A DNA stretch of 64,000 nucleotides from Oasisia sp. SBJ-2009 (lineage: Eukaryota; Annelida; Polychaeta; Sabellida; Siboglinidae), in NCBI GenBank assembly GCA_964017155.1, contig OZ024854.1:21243869-21307868 (forward strand), in the 5' to 3' direction. The notes under the pieces were generated by a model. The model saw nothing but the letters and a program-made list of their open reading frames with translations, had not been told where the DNA came from and ran no database searches. The translations under genes were made by a program, and so were the position numbers. The stretch's first letter is position 1. Each line of letters opens with the position of its first letter. Positions 1 through 12,428 of this stretch are shown in pieces.

Positions 1-3000
1 CATCATGATGGCAAATGATGTTACTACATTTCTGAGAAATGTTCTTCCAAATGTGCATTGGTTTTCAAAACTCGTTATGTAATTAATGTCATGCGTAATG
101 TAACTTTATATAGCGGCGCGCCATTTGCTGGCTGTCGAACGAAGAGACAGTGTTTTTAGTATTTGAATTATATATAGGTATTGTGTATTGTCACACAAAA
201 TGCAGTTGTCAGCGAAATTGTTTTTTAACTGATTCCTTACATACCTGCAACTTGTGTTGAATACAGTGTGTATGCATAAAAGTATAGGTAATGTTCAACA
301 TTACCTTGTGATATCTATTCAGACTGTTTGTACTGCATAATCATGTGATATATGTAAATGGTATTTATTAATTAGGCAACTTCTACCATTCTGTGGGTGA
401 ACATGATCTGGAGGTGGGAATAAACGAGGCATGCCATATCTATCTGAGTGTACCAGTCTCATGTTGACAAATTTCAAATTAACCTTTGACAGTACATGGT
501 GCAATTTGACATCATTATGGTCTAAACCAACCATGGGTACTCATGCACTAACCATTATATGAACTACACCCCTGTTGGCGCAGAATTTTGAATGATTACA
601 TAACACGTGTACCCCCATTTAAGAGACTTAATAAGACATCTGTCTAAACCTGCTGATAGACAGGATCATTTTATTTATTAACTGTGTTATGTTGGTGAAC
701 AACACATGTCCTCGTTCTGGTCCTGTGTTGTCAGACACAAAACGTAACATGAAACCAGTGACAGACAAGAGCAGTATAAACTAAGATGACGCTCGCAGTA
801 AAACAGATCTCTGGAGTCGTTGTCCCCGAAACAACTATATTCAGAATGAAAACTTGTTTGTCAGCCATGTTCAACAATTGATTGTGATTTTGTCAAAACG
901 TTGATTCATTGTAAAGAAACTTATTGGCTGGTTGTTGAACGTGACAGTTTTTTATCTATGTAGTATAGAAATATGCCGGGACAGGGGACAGAAATGAAAG
1001 AAGCTGCCTACAGATTTTATGGAACTTAATTTATCATTAGAAAGATGTTCTTCATCATGATAGCCTTGGTGATAGTTGCTACATTTCCCCAAATACTCCA
1101 CGCCTATTTGCTGTGGCAGAAATGGTTTGCAACACAATCACCTTCCACATGGGGATGAACTCAAAAAAGCAGACACTATACAATAAGTAGACCGTCGGGT
1201 CTTAACGTATTTGTCTGCATCCAAAGTTGGGACTTGCTTGAACCCGTCACTTGGAACAGTTAACTAGTGGTATACACTATTTAATTTATTTAAATTATAA
1301 ATTAAGATAAGTTAAATTATATAATGTGGAGTAAATGGGAACAGTTATTAAAGTAATTAATCATGCCTGTTAAACAGAGAAATCACTGAAATGCAGCATC
1401 CCAAATGTAGCATATATGATGCATTATTTTTCTTGCAGGTATCTGTAGAATAGCCAGAAGATAGAGTTGTGCAGAGGCACTGCCAAAATTATAAATATGT
1501 AAGAAAATGGGTTTATACGCATCAGACAGCAACACAGCACTCGACGCTTTGTCTTTGTGCAAATCTATTTTGTATAGAATCTGTCGGGGACGTAGCTAGC
1601 TGTACACACATATGCACGTACTTCCACGTCAATAATGTCCACAACATTCTGGAGCACCAGACCCTAATGATTGAATTTAGACTGACATAGTTAATTAGTG
1701 CTTGCATGTGAACTTATGCCTAGCTACGCCCGGGCCTGAAGGATGTTTTCAAGTTCTCGGGGGAAGGCAAATGTAGGTTTTTGCAGTAAACATTGACAAC
1801 AATTTGTCAACAGCGTATAAATGTCAGATTCCTATAACGGGGTGACTAGACCGAGTGTGTCTTCTCTCTGACATTGCTCAGTGACAACAAGCAGCTCTCA
1901 TGTAGAGTGTTTCAACCGGAGCGTCCAGCTCTTGCTCCACTTCATGGGTGGAGTAGAGGAGTAGTGGAGTAGTGGAGTAGTGCTGCATATTTTCACCCTT
2001 GAACGGGGTGTGTTGGAGAATATCCAAGATGAGATTCCGAAAAAATAGGAAAGCCTAAGCATATATATAGTATATGCTATATATATATATACATATTATA
2101 TTTATATTCCCAACCCTACCAGTTCTGATCAATGCATGTATATAGAATACTAGATACAAAAAGAAAATGCCGTAGTGGTGATGTGGTGTGTGCTTACACG
2201 CTCAGTGACAGCTGTTGAGACCTCCAAGGGACACTGTGTGGACAGGGCATTCACTAAGACTAGTGGTGCTGTGTTACCTTGTAAGCCAGCTCCAGACTCA
2301 TCCTAGACGTCCCACATCACATCAAAGCGTTCCCTATTCCCACTTTACAAACTGCTTTCTTCTGGCCAATGCTTTTAGAGGCCTCAGTGTAAACTCGACC
2401 TCTCTCTAAACTCATGCTCCTCTTCAAGTACAATCCTGAATGATTAACAGTTACTGTCCTTTCATTCCTCTATGTTCTCCAGTCTTCTGGGTACGACACT
2501 GACTGACCCTGAGAATGAGATGATAATTGAGCTATGGTATTATTATGGTTGTATTAGTTAGTTGTTAATATTATCTTGTTCAAAGATGCAGTTAGATTAG
2601 ATAATAGATTGCTTCAAGATGGCTGTCATTGCGTCAGCGCAATCTTGAACAAATGGGCGGTAAATTCAACACAACGTGCTTTTGTATTTGTATTAGATTT
2701 TCAGGGTCTTCTTATTATATATTCATTAAACCATTAGCCAAACATCATAAAACTTCCTCAATGTGCTACGAAGGTATAATTATCCGAACATGTCCATCTA
2801 TATTTCTAGAATGACCATTCGCCAAACATGGTTAATATTGTGTGATATTATGTATCTTCTTTCGTCCAAACTCAAATAAACACGTTACGCGTATGTGCAG
2901 TCACTTCGAAGTCACTTCGAATGACTTTTGTCATGTGGCTTCGGCAAATTTAATTTCCACGTGTACCGATTTGAATCGAACACGGATACACTTTATTTAT

Positions 3001-3180
3001 CTTTATAACGCATACCATAGAGTAGACAGGAGCTAGACGAACGGAGTGCAGCTATCAGTGATATTTAAACAACATCATGAAAACACATTTCGCCGAAGAC
3101 TACCTGCCGAGGTGACAAATGCTATATGCCGAGGGGTAGCGATTTGAAACGCCCTAGATTCCCCATTCCTCAAGTACGCA
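1..3180. other. Gene-free AT-rich stretch
   Basis: I see no convincing coding exon, RNA gene or mobile element here. The short open frames have no recognisable domain and AT-rich composition. A TA-rich run lies near 2060-2100. A pyrimidine tract followed by CAG-type acceptor sequence occurs at about 1430-1440, but no coding frame follows it. Confidence 0.5.
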
Positions 3181-3183
3181 CGT

Positions 3184-3269
3184 CCGACGCGTCCAAAGAT
3201 TTCGCCGACGCGTCCAAAATATTTCGCCGACGAGTCCAAGGATTTCGCCGACGCGTCCAAAGATTTCAC
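3184..3269. repeat. 21-bp GC-rich tandem repeat, 4 copies
   Basis: Four near-identical units of about 21 bp share the core CCGACGCGTCCAAAGATTTC, in an otherwise AT-rich setting. One unit is 22 bp. The unit is CpG-rich. It lies inside an opposite-strand open frame that I do not believe is a gene, because its residues simply follow the repeat. Confidence 0.75.
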
Positions 3270-3344
3270 CGCCGACGTGGTAACGCTGCCGACGCGACCA
3301 GTTACCATTGGAACTGACCTACCGACGCGCCCGTGGCGGATTTG

Positions 3345-4740
3345 CAGGTCCCTATAATTTATTGGATCATGACTAACAAACACTCCATATGAATCCTCTG
3401 AGGGATACCAAAGTGTTATTGTTATTTTGTACGAATTGAAAAAAGTGTATTGTACGCTTATTATTAAGCCACGTTTACTGTTAATATGCTTGCGTTGTCT
3501 TTCCATTAGTATTTTATCACACCCGCATTCATCCGCGTTTGTCTGGTAAACAAATGCAAGCAATCAACCGAGTTCTCTGTTTGCCGCTAGACGGCGCACG
3601 CAACACGGCAGGCGGACGGTGCTCAGTGAGGCGTGGCCGCCGACACGTCTGAGTGACTCGCGAATACCGGTTATTCCTGCGGCTCGATCCGGCTTATAAA
3701 TATCGTGTGTTTTCGCTAAGAACGACAGCCATTTTGAGCAGACATTGGCACATGTTGTAGAGTGAAGTTGACACCTTTCTATCGGTTTAGTCGTGGTCTT
3801 GAGGTGCCCCTACGGGGCAAAAGACGATAGTAGAAGACACGGTGTCTGACAGCTCTCACTGGTGAGTGAATGCACGACGGGTTACCGGTTTGTCACGAGG
3901 TCAACCTCGCTATTGTCACTGGAATGCTCAGTGCATGAGTGTTTCAAGTAGTATCAACGATTGTCCGCGCCCAATTAACAAGTCGCATCCTTAGTTGGAA
4001 TGTCTTGTGTATACTCATTAATTCACTGAAAGCCCGTCCACGCGTATCGGCGATATAGCGCAGGCAAGCGTTAATTGACGGCTTTGGCAATACACAAATA
4101 TTGCCTGATCGAGCATCAAAATTTCATATTCATAGCTCGTAAAATGTCAACGATAGTTATATTGTTGCATTGTACGTACACGCCACGCCGCCCGTTGTTA
4201 ATTGAGCTAGTCTTACTTATCCTAGTCTTACTTATCATTGTCGACTGTCGATCGTAGATACGTAGGATGTCTCGCCCCCGAAGACAGGCCTGCACGGCCA
4301 GTTATTATGCCCGTTCTGCATGACAGAACACGCACATGTCACGGTATCCGTTGACTGAACTGTGGGTGCGCATACCAGACTGGTTTTAAGCTACACAAAA
4401 TGTATACGAAAAAAGTATCGGCTAATGCTTGGAATTATATGGTAAGCATTCAGCAAAACTGCAATTATTGCGCGAAGATGGCAAACTCATTTTGTATACG
4501 CACTTAGCATGTAATTTAGGAAATGTCGGCGTAAACATAATATCATTTTGCATTAAAAAAATTCGTTGTTATTATTTGTATTATGTTATCATCTATATTG
4601 TGTTTAATTTAATCAACTTGTGATTGAAACGTCTAGAGTTACAAATTAGAAACAGTTTTACTCAAAGAATGATGACTGGTATAATATATATATATTGTGT
4701 GTTATGTATATATGTATGTATGTAGGCCCTATGTACGTTA
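3345..4740. other. Gene-free stretch
   Basis: No gene is recognised. A small perfect hairpin (TGCCCC, loop TACG, GGGGCA) lies near 3806-3820. The segment around 3580-3730 is locally CpG-rich and could be a promoter or old element, but nothing coding follows. Confidence 0.4.
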
Positions 4741-4747
4741 CGTATGT

Positions 4748-4748
<1 letters not shown>

Positions 4749-4789
<41 letters not shown>

Positions 4790-4796
4790 GTGTATG

Positions 4797-4828
<32 letters not shown>

Positions 4829-5018
4829 TGTGTGAGTGAGTGAGTGAGTGAGTGAGTGAGTGAGTGAGTGAGTGTATGTATGTATGTATGTGTGGGTATG
4901 TATGTGTGGGTATGTATGTGTGGGTATGTATGTATATGTATGTATGTATGTTTGTATGTATGTATGTATGTATGTATGTATGTATGTATGTTTGTATGTT
5001 TGTATGTTTGTATGTATA
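4749..5018. repeat. Compound microsatellite (GT, CGTG, GAGT, TATG)
   Basis: Four simple-repeat blocks follow one another: (GT)n, then (TGCG)n, then (GAGT)n, then (TATG)n with variants. They run directly into the 21-bp minisatellite that begins near 5085. Open frames over this segment only reflect the repeat. Confidence 0.95.
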
Positions 5019-5084
5019 TTGCATTCGTTATGTCGTTGTTGTTATATTAGTCATGCGTATGATTCAGGTGTCCTCCTGCCTCCT

Positions 5085-5822
5085 GTTACGGGTCCTATGA
5101 ACCTGTTACTGGGTCCTATGAACCTGTTGCTGGGTCCTATGAACCTGTTACTGAGTCCTATGAACCTGTTACTGGGTCCTATGAACATGTTGCTGGGTCC
5201 TATGAACATGTTGCTGGGTCCTATGAACCTGTTGCTGGGTCCTATGAACCTGTTACTGGGTCCTATGAACCTGTTACTGGGTCCTATGAAGCTATTACTG
5301 GGTCCTATGAACCTGTTACTGGGTCCTATGAGGCTGTTATTGGGTCCTATGAACCTGTTACTGGGTCCTATGAACCTGTTATTGGGTCCTATGAACCTGT
5401 TACTGGGTCCTATGAACCTGTTACTGGGTCCTATGAACCTGTTGCTGGGTCCTATGAACCTGTTACTGGGTCCCACGAACCTGTTACTGGGACCTATGAA
5501 CCTGTTACTGGTTCCTATGAACCTGTTGCTGGGTCCTATGAACCTGTTACTGGGTCCTATGAACCTGTTACTGGGACCTATGAACCTGTTACTGGGTCCT
5601 ATGAACCTGTTGCTGGGTCCTATGAACCTGTTACTGGGTCCTATGAACCTGTTGCTGGGTCCTATGAACATGTTACTGGGTCCCACGAACCTGTTACTGG
5701 GACCTATGAACCTGTTACTGGTTCCTATGAACCTGTTACTGGGTCCTATGAACCTGTTACTGGGTCCTATGAACCTGTTACTGGGTCCTATGAACCTGTT
5801 ACTGGGTCCTATGAACCTGTTG
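5085..5822. repeat. 21-bp minisatellite, about 35 copies
   Basis: The unit GGGTCCTATGAACCTGTTACT (21 bp) is repeated about 35 times with scattered substitutions. Because 21 is divisible by 3, frames stay open on both strands and give a seven-residue peptide repeat. There is no other sign of coding. Confidence 0.95.
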
Positions 5823-5824
5823 CA

Positions 5825-6266
5825 TTAGGAATAAATATCAGCTGACCGTCCTGCTTACGAGGTCAGTCCAGCCTACGTTGTTCTTCCTCTTCCTCCTCTT
5901 GTTCTTCTACTCCCTTGTGTCACGTATTCTGTTGTCGACCTGTCCTCACTTATCCTCACCACGCCTCTTTCTCATCCCACGTGTACTTTCATTTGAGAGT
6001 TTCTGATGTCAGTGTCTTCACTCGATTATTTAATCTTCCGTCTCTCGTCTCGGGTAACTTTGCATGTTCTTCTGACTGAGCCAGTTGCTTTCGCCACATA
6101 TCATTTCCACTTGTTTCTCTGTTAGTACCGCTTTTCATAAACCGGATACATGGACTGGTGCCATGCCAACAAGTCTTCATCTATTTCTTTCTCCAATTGT
6201 TGTCCCACGTAACGCCCCTGGACTCATCGTTGCCGCTCGTGAATGTTCACTGGATTTCTTTACTAC
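5825..6266. other. Spacer between two minisatellites
   Basis: This is unique sequence rich in CTT/TCT motifs. I see no gene, splice structure or element in it. Confidence 0.4.
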
Positions 6267-6935
6267 ATCGTCCATCCGTATTCACCATGTCGTCCATCCG
6301 TACACACCATGTCGTCCATCCGTACACACCATATCGTCCATCCGTACACACCATGTCGTCCATCCGTACACACCATATCGTCCATCCGTACACACCATGT
6401 CGTCCATCCGTACACACCATGTCGTCAATCCGTACACATCATGTCGTGCATCCGCACACACCATGTCGTGCATCCGCACACACCATGTCGTGCATCCGCA
6501 CACACAATGTCGTCCATCCGTACACACCATGTCGTCCATCCGCACACACCATGTCGTGCATCCGTACACACCATGTCGTGCATCCGCACACACCATGTCG
6601 TGCATCCGCACACACCATGTCGTCCATCCGTACACACCATGTCGTGCATCCGCACACACCATGTCGTGCATCCGCACACACCATGTCGTGCATCCGTACA
6701 CACCATGTCGTGCATCCGCATACACCATGTCGTCCATCCGCACACACCATGTCGTGCATCCGCACACACCATGTCGTGCATCCGCACACACCATGTCGTG
6801 CATCCGCACACACCATGTCGTGCATCCGCACACACCATGTCGTCCATCCGTACACACCATATCGTCCATCCGTACACACCATATCGTCCATCCGTACACA
6901 CCATATCGCCCATCCGTACACACCATATCGCCCAG
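6267..6935. repeat. 22-bp minisatellite, about 30 copies
   Basis: A 22-bp unit with the core GTCCATCCGTACACACCAT is repeated about 30 times. Two variant types alternate: CCATCCGTAC and GCATCCGCAC. Three units make 66 bp, so all three forward frames and several reverse frames stay open; these are artefacts of the array. Confidence 0.95.
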
Positions 6936-7093
6936 ATAAGTAACGTTATTCGTTTGATCAGTGGTCTCTCCAACACAAACTATACATGTGCTACTTTATA
7001 GATCCACCTAGGCTGTTCACCTGCCAATATTACTCTAGTTGTCTCCATTCATGCATTTAATCATTCATTCATTCTTTCGTGCGTCCGTCCGTT

Positions 7094-7122
7094 CGATCGA
7101 TCGATCGATCGATCGATCGATC
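7094..7122. repeat. (GATC)n microsatellite
   Basis: About seven uninterrupted, self-complementary GATC units lie roughly 160 bp upstream of a likely 5'-UTR splice acceptor of the glycosyltransferase gene. The run can fold on itself. Confidence 0.9.
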
Positions 7123-7282
7123 ATTCTTTGTTCATTGAAAGGCCACGTTTTCTATATAAAAAGTGTTATTCCACTCTTGAAATGGTTCCTGTATTTCCCC
7201 ATTGCTATCAGTCACTGCAGTTTTGTTTAAAACTTTTTTGGTGCATTGAACGTTGACACAGACGCGTATTTCACTGTTTCAG

Positions 7283-7361
7283 GACGCGTTAATGCGATGA
7301 CGCATGTCGCCTGCTGACATAGACTGTCCTAATGGTTACTTTAATCCCGTGTCCAGTGAAG
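7283..7361 (+). promoter_or_regulatory. 5' leader with upstream ATGs
   Basis: A CACTGTTTCAG acceptor at about 7272-7282 suggests that the leader begins after a 5'-UTR intron. Between it and the chosen start lie several ATGs. Two head very short frames, and one (7304) opens a frame that runs to 7528 and overlaps the main coding region out of frame. This arrangement could lower translation of the main frame. Confidence 0.35.
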
Positions 7362-9962
7362 ATGATCCGCAAGATCTGTCGGTTGTTGCTCGTTGTCGTG
7401 CTCATGTTGTCGGCCCTCTACGTGATGACGTCACGCGTCGGCAACCCCCTCCAGAGTCGCGTCGAGGCAGAGAATCCAGCCCGGGACGAGATCGTCAACC
7501 CGCTGCGCAACGTGTTGCTTGCCGGTGACGCGAAAGGAAATGACGCAGCAGTCAACCGTCCGCGAGACGACCCGAACGTGAACGACCCGAATCGCGCCCG
7601 GAACGACCCCGAAATCAGACCGCGTCGGAACAACGTAGTCGGCAACATCGGCGTTAAGAGCGAAGGAACCGTCGCGACAAAGGAACCACCGCCAGCCGTG
7701 ACAGCGCCCCCTGCCGTCGGCGGGGTGGAGCACGTGGCTGCACCGACGCCGGCGTCCGACGCGATAGAGAGCCTGCCGAGCGACGTCCTGCTCGACCCGC
7801 GCCTCGCGCCCAACACCGTCTACTACGTGTGGTGCGGCCGACGCTGGTTCGAGTTCGTGCACTACCTGAGCGTGATGAGCGTGATGCGCTACGTGCGGCC
7901 CGACAACGTCGTCTTCTACTACGACAGTTATCCCGTGCTCGACTACTGGCTCTACAACACGTGGTTCGACGAGATCAAGCAGGAGTTCCCGTTCTTCCGG
8001 CCACGCTTCGTCAACACGACCACGGAGAACATGTGCGCCGGCCACGGGATCGCCAACATGGCGTTCGTCTACAAGAGGTTGACGCGGCGAGGCGGCATGT
8101 ACGTCAACGAGAACACGATCCTCACGTCGTTCCCCATCAGTCTGCGCCGTTACGATATGGTTGACGCCATCGAGGCTTCCCGAGGCACCGGCTTCCTGTT
8201 GAGCCAAGGCGGGTTGCCCGGCGTTCGGTCCGTCAGTGCAGTCATTCAGGACCCGGGCAAGCGCACGTCGTCCATCCGGTGTGCCGCCACCATTGCTGAA
8301 TATAACGCCGCGGCCCAGAAACCAGTCTGTATCACGCCCGATTCCAAGTTCTTCCCGAAGGACATCTGGACGCTCGATTCGGACTTTGGTCGGATGAGCC
8401 GGAAGGTATTCTACGGCCGACCGGAAGTGCCGGTACAGCGGCAGTCGTTCGACGACCTCGTTCCCAACATTGCGCACATCGTGTGGCTGGGAGGCGGGCC
8501 CATGGACTTCCTCTTTTATCTCTGCGTCCTAAGTCTCATCTACGTCGCAAAGGTGAAGTTTTCTTTACATTTGGCGATACAATTCTGCAAGGGAAGTTAC
8601 GCAAAATGTGCCTTTAATTTGGCACAGGCCTAGACCCTAGATATAGTGTTATTACGTCTTTCTGGTGTAACATTATTGTCATATTGCAAATCAATTTAGT
8701 TTTAATCATCTGTTAGAAGAAGTGATCAAATATGAACCGACCAGAGGCAAGAATGAAACCTTTCATTTCAGTAGAGTATATCAAATAACCATGTGTTCTG
8801 TCAACAGGTCGACGTTGTCTACATCCATGGCGACGCGCCTCCTACCGGCATATACTGGCAACGTGTTCGTGATCACCCACAGGTGAGATATGATTTGTAT
8901 TTGCCACTTATTACGTCTATGCATCTTGTTTTATTTAAGGCTGTTGTATAGACATGCTTATAAAGATTATTAGAAAACAAGCATCCAAAATAATAAAGGA
9001 GGGCCTAGTTGTTGTTGTTTTATACATTTTGTAAGGCACTACTTAATTTTATCGAGGCGACAAAATTGTAAAACGATCAGTTATTTCAAGTTTTCTTCAA
9101 AATTCTTTCGAGTTTTCTAGTTGCCCGGAAACTCCCCCCAATATAATGGAATATACACCGAATGAGGACATGCAATATGCAGTGTTAAAGCAGTCGGCCC
9201 CACCCGTTTGGAAACCCCAAACGTCACTTCTGGGTACACCTCTGCATCTTTCACTACATTTCCAAGTGTTTTTATTTTTAGGAATTACATTATTTACGCA
9301 GAATTCGCAAAAAAACTGTTATTCGTGCGCAGGTGAAGCTGATCTTCCGGGAGAGTCCGCGGACAGTTTACGGCAATGACGTCAGCGTCATCTCTCACGT
9401 GACCGACATTTGGCGGGTGGACTTCATGCTCAAGTATGGCGGAGTATACGTCGACACGGACACAGTGTTCGTGCGAGAACTAGACCGGAACATCCGGTCA
9501 TATGATGCCGTCGGCTCCTACGATTGGACCTACTGGAACCCGCCCTTCCCCGACACCATCAACTTCGGCGTGGCTGTCGGTAAACGCAACGCCACCTACT
9601 GGCGCCTGTTCCAGGAGTCGATGCGCTGGTTCATCGACAAGGACTGGTCGTGGAATGGACTTCGGCAGCCGTACAAAGTGCAGGAACGGCATCCCGAACT
9701 GATCCGACTAGATCCTCATCTACAGGTCATCTGCTTTGAGTTCAAGTGTCACCCCACCTGGTGGCCGAACTACCACGACGAGAGCATTCACCATGGCAAC
9801 AGCGGCAAAACGCTTGATTGGCGCACCGACGTGTACGCCTTCCATTGGACGTTGCCGACGCCGAAGGAACTGACGAGCGAGGAAAACCTGATGGCGGCTA
9901 AAGGCATGTTTGCCGATATTGGACGTTACATTCTCAATAAGGCCGGTCTTCTTAAACTCTAG
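7362..9962 (+). CDS. Type II membrane glycosyltransferase, DXD family, two tandem GT domains
   Basis: Coding exons are 7362-8552, 8808-8882 and 9333-9962 (TAG); all junctions are GT-AG, phase 0, giving 631 residues. An in-frame ATG at 7332 would add ten residues. I chose 7362 because MIRK directly precedes a hydrophobic anchor (about residues 5-22), as in Golgi type II enzymes. A Pro/Arg/Asn-rich stem follows to about residue 140. The C-terminal domain begins at IAHIVWLGG (370-378) and carries YGGVYVDTDTVF, with the DXD metal and nucleotide-sugar motif at 463-465 (Gly_transf_sug type). Residues 152-270 look like a second, N-terminal copy of this domain (YYVWCG, then GGMYVNENT), with N-E-N at 249-251 replacing DXD. 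Codon use is much more GC-rich than the surroundings. It probably acts in the Golgi lumen; donor and acceptor sugars are unknown. Family assignment is firm, substrate is not. Confidence 0.85.
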
Positions 9963-10376
9963 CAGACGACACGCCGGCGTCTGCTCACGTGTTCGTTAGG
10001 TGGCGTCGTTACGGTCACCGCAGTGGTTCTTCCGTATGTCTGCATAGAAGCGTTCAGTCATACTTAAATTTACACGTGGCTTATGGGGGTAATGAAATAT
10101 GACATAATAGTTTCACGTGTTTTGACGTGTAACAACAGCGTAGAACTATTAATAATATACATTATCGCCCCACCTGGCGAGTGAATCAGGCCACTACTGA
10201 GCTGCTACCACAATGATGCAGAGGAGTGTTAGATTGGCAGGCTTTCCGAAAGAGTTCAACGCTGAATGTGCAGCGATTATTGTCGTTTTGTCTTTTTATA
10301 TGTATACATGATTAATGTATTAAACTCAAAACTGTAGCGATTCCGTTTATGTGACTATTACGTGCAGACTAATGTA

Positions 10377-10382
10377 AATAAA
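10377..10382 (+). terminator. AATAAA polyadenylation signal of the glycosyltransferase gene
   Basis: A canonical AATAAA lies 415 bp after the stop codon, followed by a GT-rich stretch. It is the best candidate for transcript end. Confidence 0.6.
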
Positions 10383-10399
10383 GTGTTTTCTACCGTCCT

Positions 10400-11130
10400 T
10401 GAAAATGTGTCGTAGTGATTTACCAGTTTGCGACAGGTTACATAGGAGTTAAATATATATAGCATGGTAGAGTATGCTGTTTCACCACAACACGGGGGGA
10501 AAGCACGGAAATACCGAGCATGACTGTTGACTGAATGTTCCCGAAGCCCAGCCAGCCAAGCGGAAAAACTGAGTTTTATTCCTCCTCAAACTTCAAGTAG
10601 GCCTAAGCTGGGGCACAAGTAATAAGTATGTCATCCCAATTCACTGTATAATGTTATATGATAACATAGCCAAGCAGGGAGAAAGTCTGTCTCCTGTTCT
10701 TTTGCACATGGGTGTATTATTTGAACAACTAACCAAGTTACCTACCGCAAACAAATTGAAACAATAGTCATATTCTAAAACGAATGCGACACTAGACATG
10801 TACGACGTACATACAAATAACATAGGAGTGCTGTGAGGCTGTTTTGTCATACGCCATAATATGGCAATTGTGAACGTTTTATCAGAAATGCAAGATACCT
10901 TTTTTATGACATGTGATATTTTAAACACTTGTGATGTCAACCGCATTATTACAGAAATAACTAATTTTAATAAGAGTTCCGTAACCGTTTTAATGTTGAA
11001 TAATTATGTTATTATTATTATTACCATCATCGTTATAATTTTTATTATCATCATCTTCACGATCACTATTATCATATACAAATAAGTGTTATTTTTTTTA
11101 TCATATATCTTGCCAACTATATTGTTTGCA
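10400..11130. other. Gene-free AT-rich stretch
   Basis: No recognisable gene. A run of ATT/ATC trinucleotides lies near 11005-11080. Confidence 0.4.
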
Positions 11131-11227
11131 TGTGAGTCAATCCCAGACCCGTAGCGCAGTGTGGATGAAAGTTCTGCCAGTGGAGTCGGTTCTCGAGACG
11201 CGTTCAGTGAGCGCATCACTTGGCATA

Positions 11228-11732
11228 GACAGTCAAGTGCGGTGTCGCGCTTACATTTTTCCGGTCGTTAAAAACGTTCCGATTGGCGTTTCTGCGCATG
11301 CGCAATAAATGTAAAATCATCAATGTCAAGCGAAACGCCAAAGGATTTTCGGTATAAATGCCACGGGCTATTTATTAACTCTCCTGTGATGATTACTGTG
11401 AAGAGTTTCTTAAAATGTCGTTCAATGCAATAAAATATTACATTTTGTTTTATAAATCACTGTCACCGATTATGACGCACTACAGTCACGTGATTTACGC
11501 TTGCTATCAAAATATGCCTCAACACTTGTTTGCCTCGTATTAATTTGCGACAAATAACTTCGTTCGCTGAGAAGTTATATACATCCTAACGAACAACACA
11601 TGGTATTTATGCCACAAGTGCTTTGTCCTTTCGCCGCACATTGATGAGTTTACGTTTATTGCGCATGCACAGAAACGTCAATCGGAACGTTTATTATGCC
11701 GAAAAAAATGTAAGCACTACAGCGGGTCGCTC
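11228..11732. mobile_element. Fold-back element with about 100-bp inverted arms
   Basis: Positions 11228-11327 are matched in inverted orientation by 11632-11732. Both arms carry TTGCGCATGC and CAATCGGAACGTTT. The arms are imperfect and separated by about 300 bp. No transposase frame is visible, so this is probably a non-autonomous DNA element or MITE. Target duplications were not identified. Confidence 0.65.
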
Positions 11733-11818
11733 GTCTGATCACACAAGGTTGAGGAAGCATCACATTCAGAGTCTACGCTGCAGGCGGCGATGCCACACAT
11801 CTAACATTCACCGTTCAC

Positions 11819-11878
11819 TCGACAAAGACACAAACAAGGCATGACCTCACAGTTATGCCCTGTTTGTGTCTTTGTCGA
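11819..11878. repeat. Hairpin with 24-bp arms
   Basis: The left arm 11819-11842 and right arm 11855-11878 are reverse complements with one mismatch (TCGACAAAGACACAAACA on the left), around a 12-nt loop. It may be the edge of the neighbouring fold-back element. Confidence 0.8.
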
Positions 11879-11879
11879 T

Positions 11880-12375
11880 TGTATTTAATAACTTCAATCT
11901 AATTGATATTTTATGTATGTTGCATTATGTAATTTACTATTTTACATCATTTAATAGTGTATGTATGAATGATTGTGTGTATGAGGACCCCACTGAAAAA
12001 AAGAAGTTCTGTGTGTATTTTATTGTGCGCTGAATTTAGCTAAGCCATCGTGAATAACTATTATTATTAAATCTTGAGGGCATTATTAAGCTAGTGTGCA
12101 TTTTGTAGACCACAGTTATAGCGTCGAGGGGATTTTTTAATGGATACATTCCTGCTGTTCGTCCACACCAATTATTCTTACTGCTTTGCTCTGGGTGGAG
12201 CCTTATACACTGTCGCTCTCCCTATGGCATTTAGGTTTGTTAGCAACTTTCATTTGAACCTCGATTTTTTTGTCCTTCACTGGCAGTAATGTTGGACTTT
12301 TATCCGGGGCCCACGAAAATGCCGGTTGCCTAAGGCGCACGGATGCCTTAATCTGCCAATAACGATAGTTACCTT

Positions 12376-12428
<53 letters not shown>

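Noticed and set aside
3075..3563. 162-codon minus-strand frame
   Set aside because: Its middle is the 21-bp repeat and the flanks show no recognisable domain or splice context.
5051..6939. Repetitive proteins with PMNLLLG or SSIRTHH units
   Set aside because: They follow 21- and 22-bp arrays. There is no splice structure, signal peptide or flanking unique coding sequence with continuity.
7418..8477. Long antisense frames opposite the glycosyltransferase exon
   Set aside because: GC-rich coding DNA gives open antisense frames. They have no domain, and the sense strand has clear family motifs.
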